A stretch of DNA of 64,000 bases from assembly GCF_012849555.1 (NCBI RefSeq), contig NZ_CP051685.1, positions 620,001 to 684,000 of the forward strand, written 5' to 3'. A program made the position numbers and the translations under genes. The number at the start of each line of letters is the position of its first letter. The first letter of the stretch is position 1. The notes under the pieces were generated by a model. It saw only the letters and a list, made by a program, of their open reading frames with translations, did not search any database and was not told the DNA's origin. Of this stretch, positions 27,240 through 36,016 are shown in pieces. This stretch comes from Massilia forsythiae (GTDB taxonomy: Bacteria > Pseudomonadota > Gammaproteobacteria > Burkholderiales > Burkholderiaceae_D).

Positions 27240-28655
27240 TTACGACGAGTAGTACATGTCGAACTCGGCCGGGTGCGGGGTCATGCGCATGCGCTGGACT
27301 TCCTGCATCTTGAGGTCGATGTAGGCGTCGATCATGCTGTCGCTGAACACGCCGCCGCGGGTCAGGAACTCGCGGTCCTTGTCCAGGGCTTCCAGCGCTT
27401 CTTCCAGCGAAGCGCACACGGTCGGGATCAGCTTGTCTTCTTCCGGCGGCAGGTGGTACAGGTCCTTGGTCGCGGCTTCGCCCGGGTGAATCTTGTTCTG
27501 GATGCCGTCCAGGCCGGCCATCAGCAGCGCGGCGAAGCACAGGTAGACGTTGGCCAGCGGGTCCGGGAAGCGGGTCTCGATGCGGCGGCCCTTCGGGTTG
27601 GCCACGTGCGGGATGCGGATCGAGGCCGAACGGTTGCGGGCCGAGTAGGCCAGCTTGACCGGCGCTTCGTAGCCCGGCACCAGGCGCTTGTACGAGTTGG
27701 TGCCCGGATTGGTGATGGCGTTCAGCGCGCGCGCGTGCTTGATGATGCCGCCGATGTAGTACAGGGCGGTTTCCGACAGGCCGGCATAACCGTCGCCGGC
27801 GAACAGGTTCTTGCCGTCCTTCCAGATCGACTGGTGCACGTGCATGCCCGAGCCGTTGTCGCCGTTCATCGGCTTCGGCATGAAGGTGGCGGTCTTGCCG
27901 TAGCTGTGGGCCACGTTCCAGATCACGTACTTCATGTTCTGGGTCCAGTCGGCGCGCTCGATCAGGGTCGAGAACTTGGTGCCGATCTCGTTCTGGCCGG
28001 CGCCGGCCACTTCGTGGTGATGCACTTCGACCGGGATGCCCAGCGATTCCAGGATCAGGCACATTTCCGAACGCATGTCCTGGAAGCTGTCGACCGGCGG
28101 GACCGGGAAGTAGCCGCCCTTGACACCCGGGCGGTGGCCGCTATTGCCGCCTTCGAATTCCTTGTCGGTCGACCAGGACGCTTCTTCCGAATCGATCTTG
28201 ACGAAGCAGCCCGACATGTCGACTTTCCAGCGCACGGCGTCGAAGATGAAGAATTCCGGCTCCGGGCCGAAGTAGGCGGTGTCGCCCACGCCCGAGGACT
28301 TCAGGTAGGCTTCGGCGCGCTTGGCGATCGAGCGCGGGTCGCGGTCGTAGCCCTTGCCGTCCGATGGTTCGATCACGTCGCACTGCATGAACACGGTGGT
28401 CTCTTCCATGAACGGATCGAGGTTGGCGGTGTTCGGGTCCGGGATCAGCAGCATGTCCGATGCTTCGATGCCTTTCCAGCCGGCGATCGACGAACCGTCG
28501 AAGGCGTGGCCGGATTCGAACTTGTCTTCGTCGAAGTGCGAGATCGGCACGGTCACGTGCTGTTCCTTGCCGCGGGTATCGGCAAAGCGCAAATCAACGA
28601 ACTTGACTTCGTTGTCCTTCAGCATCTGCATTACATCTGCGGCGGTCCTTGCCAT
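27240..28655 (-). CDS. glnA: Glutamine synthetase, type I
   Basis: Condenses glutamate and ammonia with ATP, the central step of ammonium assimilation. The 471-residue length fits the GSI-beta dodecamer. Visible motifs are FDGSSIAGW, the metal site [10 protein letters not shown], the ATP-site stretch [13 protein letters not shown], and the adenylylation loop [10 protein letters not shown] with Tyr400. The last indicates control by GlnE. The start [12 protein letters not shown] is preceded by aggagattaagc. A sigma-54 promoter and NtrC-like sites lie upstream, so transcription is expected to rise under nitrogen limitation through the ntrBC genes downstream. Confidence 0.98.
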   Translation of the reverse strand: MARTAADVMQMLKDNEVKFVDLRFADTRGKEQHVTVPISHFDEDKFESGHAFDGSSIAGWKGIEASDMLLIPDPNTANLDPFMEETTVFMQCDVIEPSDGKGYDRDPRSIAKRAEAYLKSSGVGDTAYFGPEPEFFIFDAVRWKVDMSGCFVKIDSEEASWSTDKEFEGGNSGHRPGVKGGYFPVPPVDSFQDMRSEMCLILESLGIPVEVHHHEVAGAGQNEIGTKFSTLIERADWTQNMKYVIWNVAHSYGKTATFMPKPMNGDNGSGMHVHQSIWKDGKNLFAGDGYAGLSETALYYIGGIIKHARALNAITNPGTNSYKRLVPGYEAPVKLAYSARNRSASIRIPHVANPKGRRIETRFPDPLANVYLCFAALLMAGLDGIQNKIHPGEAATKDLYHLPPEEDKLIPTVCASLEEALEALDKDREFLTRGGVFSDSMIDAYIDLKMQEVQRMRMTPHPAEFDMYYSS

Positions 28656-28696
28656 GCTTAATCTCCTGAGTGAAAAAGTGTTCCTGGTCCCTCTAA

Positions 28697-28712
28697 TGCA
28701 CAATTTATGCCA
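28697..28712 (-). promoter_or_regulatory. Sigma-54 (-24/-12) promoter of glnA
   Basis: On the reverse strand TGGCATAAATTGTGCA matches the sigma-54 consensus with the correct GG-N10-GC spacing. Initiation near 28686 gives a leader of about 30 bases to the glnA ATG at 28655. Confidence 0.8.
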
Positions 28713-28791
28713 GCACTTGATTATGAGCAAATAAACAATCGATCCTTGGAAAGCGTATGATTTGCCCCATAAAATTGGTATCCCAAGCGGG

Positions 28792-28884
28792 TGCACGGAA
28801 TTAATGCATACTCGGCAATATGCACCAGGCGGGTGCGAGTCGCGCAGTATGCACCAAGTTAATGCACCATGCACCATTTGTGCG
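28792..28884. promoter_or_regulatory. Cluster of NtrC-like binding sites
   Basis: Four elements of the NtrC type (TGCACC-N5-GGTGCA) lie here: TGCACGGAATTAATGCA (28792-28808), TGCACCAGGCGGGTGCG (28821-28837, the best match), TGCACCAAGTTAATGCA (28850-28866) and TGCACCATTTGTGCG (28870-28884). The first three start exactly 29 bases apart. They lie about 95-200 bases upstream of the glnA sigma-54 start, normal for enhancers, and just upstream of the divergent rhodanese gene. Confidence 0.7.
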
Positions 28885-28951
28885 AGCCCGGCTTTGGGTG
28901 TGGTCCGCCACGGTGCGGCGGGAACGATGCACTGACAAGACAGGAGGAAAC

Positions 28952-29410
28952 ATGAGCACGACCGAAGACATCCTCGACGCCGCCCGCGCGCGCGGCGCCG
29001 GCCAGCCGTATGCGGGCGCAGTGACGCCGTGCGAAGCCTTCGCGCTGCTGCAGAGCGATGCACGCGTAAAACTGGTGGACGTGCGCACGAACGCCGAGCG
29101 CGACTGGATCGGCCGCGCCGCCGTGGACGAACCGCAGCAGGCGGCGGTGCAGTGGACGCTGTATCCGGGCGGCGCGCCGAACCCGGACTTCGCCACCCAG
29201 CTGCAGCAGGTGGCCGACAAGGAAGACGTGGTGCTGTTCCTGTGCCGCTCGGGCGTGCGCTCGCGCCACGCGGCGCGCGTGGCCACCGAGCTGGGTTTCC
29301 AGGATGCGTTCGACATCCTGGAAGGCTTCGAGGGCGACCGCGACAGCGAGGGACACCGCAAGAGCCTGGGGGGATGGTGCAAGGCGGGGCTGCCCTGGGT
29401 GGGGGCGTGA
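28952..29410 (+). CDS. Rhodanese-domain protein
   Basis: A 152-residue single-domain rhodanese, a sulfurtransferase fold that carries persulfide sulfur on a cysteine. Catalytic Cys98 lies in the loop [19 protein letters not shown] is the conserved strand/helix start. There is no signal peptide, so it is cytosolic. The start at [10 protein letters not shown] has a strong ribosome site (caggaggaaac); longer readings pass through the NtrC-like sites. It is divergent from glnA across the enhancer cluster, an arrangement that could place it under nitrogen control, though no promoter of its own was identified. Confidence 0.85.
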   Translation: MSTTEDILDAARARGAGQPYAGAVTPCEAFALLQSDARVKLVDVRTNAERDWIGRAAVDEPQQAAVQWTLYPGGAPNPDFATQLQQVADKEDVVLFLCRSGVRSRHAARVATELGFQDAFDILEGFEGDRDSEGHRKSLGGWCKAGLPWVGA

Positions 29411-29463
29411 AAATCGGCGTTTGCCATACAGCCCGACCTGCGTTCACAGCCTCACCGATATCC

Positions 29464-29612
29464 CGTCGTCCCCGCGAAGGGTGAAGAATGCCACTGGCAT
29501 TCTTCACCCCATACTGAGCAAGAGAATTTGCTACCTTAGAAGCAACTAGACTGCTTCAATAACACTAACTTCGGATACTCAGCATGGGTTCCCGCCTACG
29601 CGGGAACGACGG
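29464..29612. repeat. REP-like pair with an embedded perfect hairpin
   Basis: A truncated REP-like half (cgtcgtccccgcgaag, from 29464) joins directly to a 31-base perfect hairpin: gggtgaagaatgcca at 29479-29493 and tggcattcttcaccc at 29495-29509, one central base. The inverted REP-like partner lies at 29582-29612 (gcatgggttcccgcc...). The hairpin may also stop forward transcription of the rhodanese gene. No gene is seen in 29411-29675. Confidence 0.7.
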
Positions 29613-29675
29613 TTTTCAGGTCAGCGATATTATCTTGAACAGTAGCGCGCCTGTGCGGGGATAACGCGGATCGGC

Positions 29676-32600
29676 CTACTGCAAGACCTCTTCCACCGCC
29701 GCCGGCTTCGGACGCGCAGGGCGTTCCGCCTTCGGCTTGTCGTCGCTCGCAGCGGCTGGCTTGCGCGGCGCCGGCTTGACGGCAGCGCCCTCGCCCGCCG
29801 GCTTGGCGCGCTCGCCCGTCACCGCCTTCGGATGCGATTCGCCGGCGCCGCCGGATCTTGCACGCGCACCTTCGCCGTCTGCGGACTTCGGACGCGCGCT
29901 TTCTGCGCTCGCCGGTCTTGCACGCACCGCTTCGGAAGCTGGCTTGGGCGCGCGCGGCGCATCGGCATCGGCCGCATGCGCGCGCGGCGCGGTGGCCGCC
30001 GGCTTGGACGGCGCTTGCGCGGCCGGCTTGGCGGCAGGTTTCGCAGCCGGCTCCTTGACGGCCTCCTTGACCGCTTCCCTGGCCGGCTTGGCGGCCGGCG
30101 CCTCGATGCCGACGGCCGCCGCATCTTCCGCCGCCGCATCGGCCGCGCTGTCCGGCGCGCCGGCATCGGCCGCATGCTCGGTGTCCGTCGCCACCGCATC
30201 CGCCGGTCCGCTTGGTGCGGCCAGGCCCGGGCGGTCCACGTGCAGCCCCGGTACGGTTACCGTCTGCTGGTGCTCGATCATCGGCATCAGGCTCGGCGCC
30301 AGCGTCACCAGCAGCTGCACCGGCAGCGCGCTGGTGAAGTCGTAGTGCGCCGATTCCGGGCCGTGCACGTAGGCGGTCATGCTGCCGAAGAAGCGCTCGC
30401 CGATGTTGAAGACGAAGGTCGCCGAACGGTTCACGTAGCGCGATTCGATCAGGCGGTGGCCGGCGCCGTAGACGTCGAAGCGCTGGTCGCCGGTACCGGT
30501 CTTGCCGCCCAGCGCGATCACGCTGCCGTCCTGCTTGACGAAGGCCGTCTTCACGCGCTTGGCGGTGCCGACCTGTACCACGCCGCGGATGGCGTCGACC
30601 ACGGCACGCGCCACCAGCGGGTTCAGCACCTGCTCGCCCTTGGCGTCCGGGCTGCGCTTGACCAGGGTCTCGTACGGCGTGTCCTTGGCGAAGTGCAGCG
30701 AATCGATGCGCTGGGTCTGCTTGCGCACGCCGCCGTTGATCAGGATGCCCATCAGCTCGGCCAGCGCGATCGGCCGGTCGGCCGAGGCGCCCAGCGTGGT
30801 GGCGTAGGACGGCACCAGCGAATCGAACGGGTAGCCCATCTTCTTCCACTGCGCGTGGATCTTGAGGAAGGCTTCCACTTCCAGCAGGCCGGCGATGCGC
30901 TTGTCCTGGGCATGCTTGCGGTGGGTCTTGAACAGCCACGAATACACTTCCTGGCGTTCCTTGACGGACGCCTTGGTGACTTCGTCCCAGCCGGCCTTCG
31001 GGTGGGTGCGCAGGTAGCCGACCAGCCACAGTTCGAGCGGGTGCACCGAGGCCACGTAGCCGCGGTCGGCCAGCGACATGTTGGCCGGCGCGTACTGGTC
31101 GTACATCTTGGCGATCTTCTCGTCGTCGACCTCGGCGTCGGCCGGCAGGTAGGCGTGCAGGAACTTGCCGAACTGCGCCAGGCTCGCTTCCGGGTGGATC
31201 GTGCGGTGCACGGCGGCCAGCTTGGACGCCTTGATGCGCACGCCCTGCATCAGCGTCGACTCGATCTCGTCCGGCGACTTGCCGCGGTACTTGTTCCAGA
31301 AGCGCGCCATGAAATCCTTGCCTTCGCGGTCGGCGAAGCGCGACAGGTACTCGGCGCGGCGCGGGTCGTCGGCGTCGGCCAGCAGCTGGGCCGAGGAGCC
31401 CGGCAGCTGGAACATGTAGTAGCGCACCACGTCGCGCATCAGGCGCACGAACAGCAGGTTGGTCGAGTTCTGCAGGCCTTCCTGGATGGTCAGGATGCGG
31501 CCGTCGTCGTTGTGGCTGAAGTTGCCGAACACGTGCACGCCGCCGCCGGTGAAGAAGGCTTCGCCCGGATTGCCGGAATACTTGCGCTCCATGGCTGCGG
31601 CCAGCATCGGCTGCAGGCCGCGGTCGGCGCCGGCCGGCAGCGCGGTGAAGTAGTCCACCGCCCACTGGGTCAGGCGGTCCTTCGGATCGACGTTGACCTT
31701 GGCCAGTTCGGCCTTCGACATCGGCTCGTAGCGCTTGTGCAGCTGGTCGATGATGTCGAGGTAGGTGGTCAGCGTGCGCAGCTTCGAGGTCGAGCCCAGG
31801 TCCAGCTTGGCGCCCTCGTTGATGTCGAGCGGCTGGTCATAGTTGTCGGTCTGGACGCGCAAGTAGTTCACCTTGTCGCCGCGCTCCATCAGCGTGAAGC
31901 TGTACACCACCTTGGCCGGGTCGCCGTTGCCGAGCATGCCCTTGCCGGTCAGGCCGGCGGCGGCCGCGGTCTGGGTGTCGGTGAGCCTGCGCAGCGCGGC
32001 GGTGACGGCTTTCTGCGCTTCCGAATTCAGGGTGGTGACCACCGACAGGTCGAGGCGGTCCAGGTTGTACAGGCGCGCGTCGCCCAGCAGGTTGGCCAGG
32101 TGGTTGCGTACCGCGTTGGTCGCCTTGCGGGTGACGAAGGTGTTGGCCGGCGGCGGCGCCACGCCCGAGCCGAGCGCCGGGTGCAGCACGATGGCCAGCG
32201 CGGCGTCGCGCAGCGCCGGCGAGATCACGCCGGCCTGGGCCAGCACGCGCAGGTGGCTGTTGGTCAGGGTTTCCAGGTCCTTCTCGCCGGCGCCCAGGTA
32301 ATAGGCCGGGCGGCGCTGCGCGATCATCAGCGACAGCGCTTCCTTGTACACCAGCGCGTATTCCGGGGTGACGGCGTTGCCCGCCAGGACGCGGTTGACG
32401 TCGGCGAAATCGCGCCCGTACCAGACCCACATGCCGTCGCCGATGCCGTTGACCTCGCCGTAGCCGAGCTTGGCCGACAGCGGCACCGTGTTCAGGTATT
32501 CGAGCACGATACGGCGGCGCGCGGCGCCGGTGTCCTCGCCGTCGGCGTACGAGCGCAGCGTGGCCGAGGCCATCTGGCGCAGCTTGTCCGTGGTCGATGC

Positions 32601-33506
32601 GGTGCGCCCTTCCGGCGAATGGCGGTACTTCTCGATCTGGGTCGCCAGCGTACTGCCGCCGGCCACGCGCGAACCGCTGCCCAGGCCCACCGAGTGCAGC
32701 GTCTTGTCGAACACCGCCTTGGAGAAGCGGTCCCACTCGACCGCCGGGTTGCGCTTCGGGTAGGTGGTGTCGAGCAGCTCGCGGTTCTCGATGAACAGCA
32801 GGCTGCTCACCAGCAGCGTCGGCGCGGCTTCGAACTTGTCGTACAGGCGTTCTGGGAAGCGCGCCGAGAACAGCGGCTCGCCGCTGGTGTCGAGGATGTC
32901 GAGGCCGGCGCGGGTCTTTTCGCGGTAGGTCGGATACAGGCCCATGCCGGCCAGTTCCAGCATCTTGGGCGACATGCGCGCCTGGGCGTCGACCACGTAG
33001 TCGCGCGACTTCAGCTTGGCCAGGTAGTTCGGCAGGTTCGAGTAGCCGAGGCGCTCGTCGTACGGGCTGGCCGCGGGGAAGCGGATCGCGTCGCTCGGCC
33101 CGGCCGCCATGCGGTAACTGACCTTCTTGGCCAGCCCCGCGAAAAAGCGCGCCTGGAAGGTCGAGGTGCGGCTTTCGTAGACGGCGAAGGCGGCGCCGGC
33201 GGCGGCCGCGAGCAGCAGCAGTACCAGCATGGTGCGCTTGACCATGCGCCAGCGCCGGCGCGGCGGACGCGCCGGCGGATCCCGGTCGTCGCCGGATACG
33301 GGCGGCGGCAGATCGGGCAGCGGCGCCGGCTGCGGGCGCGCGGGCAGCACCGGCGCTTCCTGCACTTCCGACAGCATCGGTGCTCCAGGCATGCCGGCGG
33401 TAGCGACGGTGGCGGACAAAGGCTGGCCCAGCAGCGCAAGATTGCGGATGCGGCGCAGTGCGCGGGCGACGAGACGTGGCCGTTCGGGACGGCGGTTACT
33501 TTCCAT
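29676..33506 (-). CDS. Bifunctional penicillin-binding protein (GT51 plus transpeptidase) with low-complexity tail
   Basis: Class A-type PBP of 1276 residues that would polymerise and crosslink peptidoglycan. A basic, Pro-rich cytoplasmic N-terminus (1-89) precedes one membrane anchor (about 90-109). The GT51 domain has Glu240 in IENRELLD and GGSTLATQ (283-290). The transpeptidase domain has SxxK at Ser572-Lys575 (GSTSKLRT), SxN at 681-683 (STN) and KTG at 1002-1004. The roughly 320 residues between SxN and KTG are unusually long. Residues from about 1092 to the end form an Ala/Pro/Lys-rich tail that is probably disordered and periplasmic. At over 1200 residues it is much longer than PBP1a or PBP1b. 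It stands alone, with no mreC or pil genes nearby. Confidence 0.88.
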   Translation of the reverse strand: MESNRRPERPRLVARALRRIRNLALLGQPLSATVATAGMPGAPMLSEVQEAPVLPARPQPAPLPDLPPPVSGDDRDPPARPPRRRWRMVKRTMLVLLLLAAAAGAAFAVYESRTSTFQARFFAGLAKKVSYRMAAGPSDAIRFPAASPYDERLGYSNLPNYLAKLKSRDYVVDAQARMSPKMLELAGMGLYPTYREKTRAGLDILDTSGEPLFSARFPERLYDKFEAAPTLLVSSLLFIENRELLDTTYPKRNPAVEWDRFSKAVFDKTLHSVGLGSGSRVAGGSTLATQIEKYRHSPEGRTASTTDKLRQMASATLRSYADGEDTGAARRRIVLEYLNTVPLSAKLGYGEVNGIGDGMWVWYGRDFADVNRVLAGNAVTPEYALVYKEALSLMIAQRRPAYYLGAGEKDLETLTNSHLRVLAQAGVISPALRDAALAIVLHPALGSGVAPPPANTFVTRKATNAVRNHLANLLGDARLYNLDRLDLSVVTTLNSEAQKAVTAALRRLTDTQTAAAAGLTGKGMLGNGDPAKVVYSFTLMERGDKVNYLRVQTDNYDQPLDINEGAKLDLGSTSKLRTLTTYLDIIDQLHKRYEPMSKAELAKVNVDPKDRLTQWAVDYFTALPAGADRGLQPMLAAAMERKYSGNPGEAFFTGGGVHVFGNFSHNDDGRILTIQEGLQNSTNLLFVRLMRDVVRYYMFQLPGSSAQLLADADDPRRAEYLSRFADREGKDFMARFWNKYRGKSPDEIESTLMQGVRIKASKLAAVHRTIHPEASLAQFGKFLHAYLPADAEVDDEKIAKMYDQYAPANMSLADRGYVASVHPLELWLVGYLRTHPKAGWDEVTKASVKERQEVYSWLFKTHRKHAQDKRIAGLLEVEAFLKIHAQWKKMGYPFDSLVPSYATTLGASADRPIALAELMGILINGGVRKQTQRIDSLHFAKDTPYETLVKRSPDAKGEQVLNPLVARAVVDAIRGVVQVGTAKRVKTAFVKQDGSVIALGGKTGTGDQRFDVYGAGHRLIESRYVNRSATFVFNIGERFFGSMTAYVHGPESAHYDFTSALPVQLLVTLAPSLMPMIEHQQTVTVPGLHVDRPGLAAPSGPADAVATDTEHAADAGAPDSAADAAAEDAAAVGIEAPAAKPAREAVKEAVKEPAAKPAAKPAAQAPSKPAATAPRAHAADADAPRAPKPASEAVRARPASAESARPKSADGEGARARSGGAGESHPKAVTGERAKPAGEGAAVKPAPRKPAAASDDKPKAERPARPKPAAVEEVLQ

Positions 33507-33823
33507 GATGGCTCAACCGGTGTGAATCAAGATGCTGCAGTTTCCGTCGACCGGTTCGCCATCCACGCAGGTGCTGGCTGGAGCGAGCGATCGAGGTCTA
33601 GTAAAGATTTTACATTGTCGGCAGGCGACCCCACCCAGATCGCCCTGCCCCAAGACACCATTCCAACACATCGATGTGAAATGCTGAAACCGCTCCTGCA
33701 GATTTTTGACTTCGCTCGGGTATTTTCGCAAAAAAACAACGGCTCAGTTTGCATCACCGTACCGGCGCTGCAACGGGGGTTGATACGCATGCCACGATGC
33801 GCGGCGCAATGCCTGTCAAGACA
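33507..33823. other. Intergenic region upstream of the PBP gene
   Basis: About 320 bases of lower GC than the flanks. No credible gene, strong hairpin or consensus promoter was recognised. It should contain the reverse-strand promoter and leader of the penicillin-binding protein gene. Confidence 0.4.
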
Positions 33824-34609
33824 TCACAGCAGTTCGTATTCAGCCGCCAGCCGGTCGAGTTCCGCGCGCATCTCGGCGAACGCGTTCTCCACCTGCGCGG
33901 GCTCGCCCTTCACGCCGAGCTCGATGTGGCGGCGGGTACGTTCGTCACCCACGCTGGGCAGGCTGAACACGCGGATGTCCGGGTAGCGCGCCTCTAGCGC
34001 TTCCATCAGCGGCGTCAGCACCGACTCGGCCTGCTCGTACACCAGCATCGCCCGTTCGGCGCGCCGCTCGCGGTGGAACAGGTGCGCGTAATGGGTGTCC
34101 AGCACCCAGGCGATCATCGGCCAGGCCATCACCGGAAAGCCAGGCACGAAGTGGTGGTCGGCGACGGTGAAGCCGGGAATGCGGTTGTACGGATTCGGAA
34201 TCAGGCCGGCGCCTTGCGGGAATTCGGCCATCTTGAGGCGCTGCAGGTTGTCGGGCGCATTCAGGTCGGCCTCGATCCCGGCTTCCTGGGCGGTCTCGCG
34301 GATGCGCTGCTCGACCAGCAGGCGGCCCTCCGGATGCAGCGCCAATGGCACGCCCAGCGCCTTGGCGGCGCACTGGCGCGTGTGGTCGTCCGGCGTGGCG
34401 CCGATGCCGCCGCTGCAGAACACGATGTCCGGGCCGGCGAACGAGCGTTCCAGCAGCATCGCGAGGCGCGCCGGATCGTCGCCGACGATCTCGACCCAGG
34501 ACAACTGCAAACCGCGTTCGCCCAGCAGTTCGATCACCTTGGGCAGGTGCTTGTCGCTGCGTTTGCCGGACAGGATTTCATCGCCGACGATGATGAGACC
34601 GAATGCCAT
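33824..34609 (-). CDS. CinA N-terminal/MoCF-type molybdopterin-binding protein
   Basis: A 261-residue protein with the MoaB/Mog-like fold of the N-terminal half of CinA. Key motifs are GLIIVGDEILSGKRSDKH at the N-terminus, FCSGGIGATPDDHT in the ligand loop and NPYNRIPGF with FVPGFPVMAWPM later on. The C-terminal nicotinamide-nucleotide deamidase domain of full CinA is absent, as in the stand-alone proteins annotated as competence/damage-inducible protein A. The start was chosen at MAFGLIIVGD with gaaggagcgtgca-type spacing. Function beyond the fold is not established. It is on the same strand as the PAAR gene, 90 bases after it. Confidence 0.82.
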   Translation of the reverse strand: MAFGLIIVGDEILSGKRSDKHLPKVIELLGERGLQLSWVEIVGDDPARLAMLLERSFAGPDIVFCSGGIGATPDDHTRQCAAKALGVPLALHPEGRLLVEQRIRETAQEAGIEADLNAPDNLQRLKMAEFPQGAGLIPNPYNRIPGFTVADHHFVPGFPVMAWPMIAWVLDTHYAHLFHRERRAERAMLVYEQAESVLTPLMEALEARYPDIRVFSLPSVGDERTRRHIELGVKGEPAQVENAFAEMRAELDRLAAEYELL

Positions 34610-34699
34610 TGCACGCTCCTTGAAATCTCGAAACGCGCAGTGTGCCATGAAGCGTCGATTCCGGTCGCGCCCGCGTCCCACCTCCAGGCAAGCCTGGTT

Positions 34700-34963
34700 T
34701 CAAGCCTTGTGGGAGAACGGCGTGGAAGCGATCAGCACCGCGCCGCACGAGGTCTTGTGGCCGTGGAAAGCCACCGGCTTGCCGCCGTCCAGCACCTCGG
34801 GATCGACTTCGGCGATCACGCATGGGGCATGTCCCTGGATCGGACAACTGCAGGCATCGCCCTGGCGTGCCACCGCCACGCCGTTCACGAACACGCTGCC
34901 GGAAGCGGCAATGACCTTGCCGCCATGGCTGGTGAAGTCACCGAGCCGGATCACAGCTTTCAT
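34700..34963 (-). CDS. PAAR-domain protein, type VI secretion spike tip
   Basis: An 87-residue single PAAR domain that should form the sharp cone on the VgrG spike of the type VI secretion system. Features are the N-terminal IRLGDFTSHGGKVI, a central CSCPIQGHAPC cysteine/histidine cluster, and VAFHGHKTSCGA, which together make the metal-binding tip. There is no C-terminal toxin extension, so it is a simple tip. It is the last gene of the reverse-strand set vgrG-effector-immunity-PAAR, 53 bases after the immunity gene. No structural tss genes are in the window. Confidence 0.9.
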   Translation of the reverse strand: MKAVIRLGDFTSHGGKVIAASGSVFVNGVAVARQGDACSCPIQGHAPCVIAEVDPEVLDGGKPVAFHGHKTSCGAVLIASTPFSHKA

Positions 34964-35016
34964 TTTTTTCTCCCGAACGATTCAGCATAGGTTCATCCGC
35001 ATCGATAACGACCGAA

Positions 35017-35991
35017 TCAGCGCTCCGACATCCAGCGCCATACCGTGATGCCGTAGGCGGATTTCAGGTCGGCCATCGGCATGCCGGCCTCGTAGGCGCG
35101 TGGCGCTACGCCAGGGTCGGTCGGTTGCCACATGCCGGCTTTCGGGCAGGGCTGGCCTGCCTTGGCCCACAGTTCGTCGTTCGCCGGCGCCTTGCGGACG
35201 GATGGGACGACGGGATGCCAGACCGTCTCCACAGCAACTGTTTGTGGAGGCGGGAACATGTATTCCGGGGTACTGAGTTCTTCGGTGGTCTTCACGATGC
35301 GGTACACCGGCTGCATGCGCAGGCCTTTGATGGCGAAGGTGAGGCTGTGCTTTTCCAGGCCGGTAGCGGGGTACCAGACGCCGGTCCAGGGGACTTCGTC
35401 GCCGGTGCGGCAGGAGATCGATTTATCGATGACGTATTCGGGCAAGGGATCGGGAAGCTCCCAGCCCCGTATATTTTTATACCACTCCACAACCGATCTG
35501 TATCTTTTAATAATGCCATCGCCAGGAAAACCATCGTCATCATCGCTTCGTTCGGGACAATCGGGATTTGGATTGAAGAAACCTTGTGCTCCATAAAATG
35601 CATTATTCAAAGCGTGATTAATAGCATTATCGAACTTTAACAACTTACCTATTCTAATGCTCTCGAATTCCTTGTATTCAGCCTGACTCATCCAACTTTG
35701 CAATGGTTGCTCCAGCATACCACGCGCATCACCCGCAACGAATCCAGAGACCTTCCAAATCAACTGGTAGTCTCCAAGTTCTACAAGTTCCGCGCCCCGC
35801 CTAAAATCCCGTGCCATCCTTTTAAAAGTATCGAATATCTGATTGTTCCTACCGAAATTGGCAACCTCCCGGTCAACGGCCAGCTTGCCAAACCAATTCA
35901 TCATTTCTTCGCACTCAAGCGCAGCGCTTTCATAAAACGCAGGTGAAGTAAACAAATTCCATACGGCAGCCTCCAATTGCATATTGCGCAT
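35017..35991 (-). CDS. Probable Imm71/Imm72-type immunity protein
   Basis: A 324-residue protein directly downstream (25 bases) of the putative effector, the standard position for a type VI immunity gene. The C-terminus carries the GQPCPKAGMW...AGMPM...YGITVWRW pattern that I associate with the Imm71/Imm72 immunity families; this family call is from memory of the motif. No signal peptide or membrane segment is seen, so it should act in the cytoplasm. Base composition is split: the first half (about 35470-35991) is clearly AT-richer than the second. The MRNMQLEA start may be three codons too long. Confidence 0.6.
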   Translation of the reverse strand: MRNMQLEAAVWNLFTSPAFYESAALECEEMMNWFGKLAVDREVANFGRNNQIFDTFKRMARDFRRGAELVELGDYQLIWKVSGFVAGDARGMLEQPLQSWMSQAEYKEFESIRIGKLLKFDNAINHALNNAFYGAQGFFNPNPDCPERSDDDDGFPGDGIIKRYRSVVEWYKNIRGWELPDPLPEYVIDKSISCRTGDEVPWTGVWYPATGLEKHSLTFAIKGLRMQPVYRIVKTTEELSTPEYMFPPPQTVAVETVWHPVVPSVRKAPANDELWAKAGQPCPKAGMWQPTDPGVAPRAYEAGMPMADLKSAYGITVWRWMSER

Positions 35992-36016
35992 ATCACGCTC
36001 TCCATCATGAAAGAAT

